Source: an uncultured Campylobacter sp. (GTDB lineage Bacteria > Campylobacterota > Campylobacteria > Campylobacterales > Campylobacteraceae). From it: DNA of 22,789 nucleotides. The notes under the pieces were generated by a model, which was given only the letters and a program-made list of their open reading frames with translations, searched no databases and was not told the origin of the DNA. Position 1 is the first letter of the stretch, and each line of letters opens with the position of its first letter. Location of the stretch: NCBI RefSeq assembly GCF_937997405.1, contig NZ_CALKTL010000082.1, positions 1 to 22,789 on the forward strand. Reading direction: 5' to 3'. This document shows, piece by piece, positions 22,223 to 22,789 of the stretch. Position numbers and translations under genes: made by a program.

Positions 22223-22693
22223 TTAGATAAAATCCCTGTATTCGATATTTTTATCACTCATTAAAATTTTTAATTTTTCAAAATCCTCTTTTGTTATATA
22301 ACTTAAAGGCAAAATAATCGAGCTTAGATTAAATACGATATTTGCCAAATTAAATTTTAGTTTTAAGCAAAGTGTTTCGCCTCCCGGCAGATATGCAAAT
22401 GTAGCAATATATTTAATCTCATCATATTTTAGAATCCTTTGCCAAAAGATATATCTTACTATCACTTTATCATCGTAGCACGCAATAAATTTAAAACAAT
22501 TAGGGATAACCGCCGTATAAAAAAGACCGATTAGCGTTATCCAGCCTACGATAGGCGCATAAGGTTTATCGAGCATTATAAAAACAATGGTGATATAAAA
22601 TTGTAAAATTTTAACTACCGCATAAAAAGGTCCGTAAAAACGCCTCGCCCTTTTTATGATTAGTAACGGCTCACTCGGTTTCGTATCGTTCAT
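22223..22693 (-). CDS. Small inner-membrane protein of unknown function (two helices plus PH-like tail)
   Basis: The 156-residue minus-strand product has two hydrophobic segments (about 24-41 and 46-66) close together, then a mainly beta-type soluble part (about 72-130, starting ACYDDKVIVRYIFWQRILKY) and a charged C-terminal helix. A hairpin of two helices followed by strands of this kind recalls bacterial PH-domain membrane proteins, but I do not recognise a specific family. The start ATG (22693-22691) follows AAGGA (complement of 22701-22705). The gene is AT-rich and faces the aldehyde dehydrogenase gene, with the terminator between them. No operon partner is visible. Confidence 0.75.
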   Translation of the reverse strand: MNDTKPSEPLLIIKRARRFYGPFYAVVKILQFYITIVFIMLDKPYAPIVGWITLIGLFYTAVIPNCFKFIACYDDKVIVRYIFWQRILKYDEIKYIATFAYLPGGETLCLKLKFNLANIVFNLSSIILPLSYITKEDFEKLKILMSDKNIEYRDFI

Positions 22694-22747
22694 TTGAAAT
22701 TCCTTGATTTTTTAAAATTTAATAACAAATATTTTTAATATTAATGC

Positions 22748-22769
22748 AAAAAGTCCCAAACAAATGGGA
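22748..22769 (-). terminator. Possible intrinsic terminator of a minus-strand gene lying beyond the window
   Basis: Read on the minus strand, TCCCA (22769-22765), loop TTTGTT and TGGGA (22758-22754) form a 5-bp stem followed, after one C, by five T residues (22752-22748). It would end a transcript coming from the right, just before the small membrane-protein gene. The stem is short, so the call is tentative. Confidence 0.4.
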
Positions 22770-22789
22770 TTATTGGATGATGTAACAGG

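Overview
The window is most likely chromosomal DNA of a campylobacterium (Campylobacterota) with fairly high G+C. Its GC-richer genes and AAATTTT-rich spacers suggest one of the oral Campylobacter species, but the species name is inference from style and gene order, not from a marker. The backbone from about 1950 to 19562 runs on one strand in an order known from Campylobacter: fmt, birA, parA, parB, atpF', atpF, atpH, atpA, atpG, atpD, atpC, exbB/tolQ, exbD/tolR, tolA, tolB, pal, cpoB, slyD, fabD, mtnN, ttcA. Many neighbours overlap by 1-13 bases or are a few bases apart, so translation is probably coupled over long stretches. atpB and atpE are absent here, as expected for this group.

Region by region: (1) 1-1934 is AT-richer and unlike the backbone. 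It holds the tail of a reading frame, a SUKH (SMI1/KNR4) immunity-type gene, a 289-base spacer with two near-identical TGCTATAAT boxes, inverted repeats and a three-codon ORF behind a strong ribosome site, and a gene that looks like an in-frame fusion of an AlbA_2 domain to the C-terminal half of a TrlF-like ATPase. (2) 1950-5671 is formylation (fmt), biotinylation (birA) and chromosome partition (parA, parB); a repeat-built ORF fills the fmt-birA gap. (3) 5746-11495 encodes the peripheral stalk and F1 part of ATP synthase. (4) 11498-16470 is the Tol-Pal envelope system, with an extra secreted copy of the TolA C-terminal domain between tolA and tolB. (5) 16520-19562 has a metal-binding SlyD with a repeated Cys/His tail, fabD, mtnN and ttcA. 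(6) 19563-20653 is a 1.1-kb gene-poor stretch with two different repeat families. (7) 20654-22120 is an aldehyde dehydrogenase with its own promoter-like box and a strong terminator, followed by a convergent small membrane-protein gene.

Functionally, the backbone joins energy conversion (ATP synthase), use of the proton gradient for envelope constriction (TolQ-R-A-B-Pal-CpoB), chromosome segregation and housekeeping metabolism. I did not find a clear, complete, previously undescribed system. The points that most deserve checking are the AlbA_2/ATPase fusion, the duplicated TolA C-terminal domain, the phase-locked repeat ORF between fmt and birA, and the two repeat arrays at 19.7-20.4 kb.
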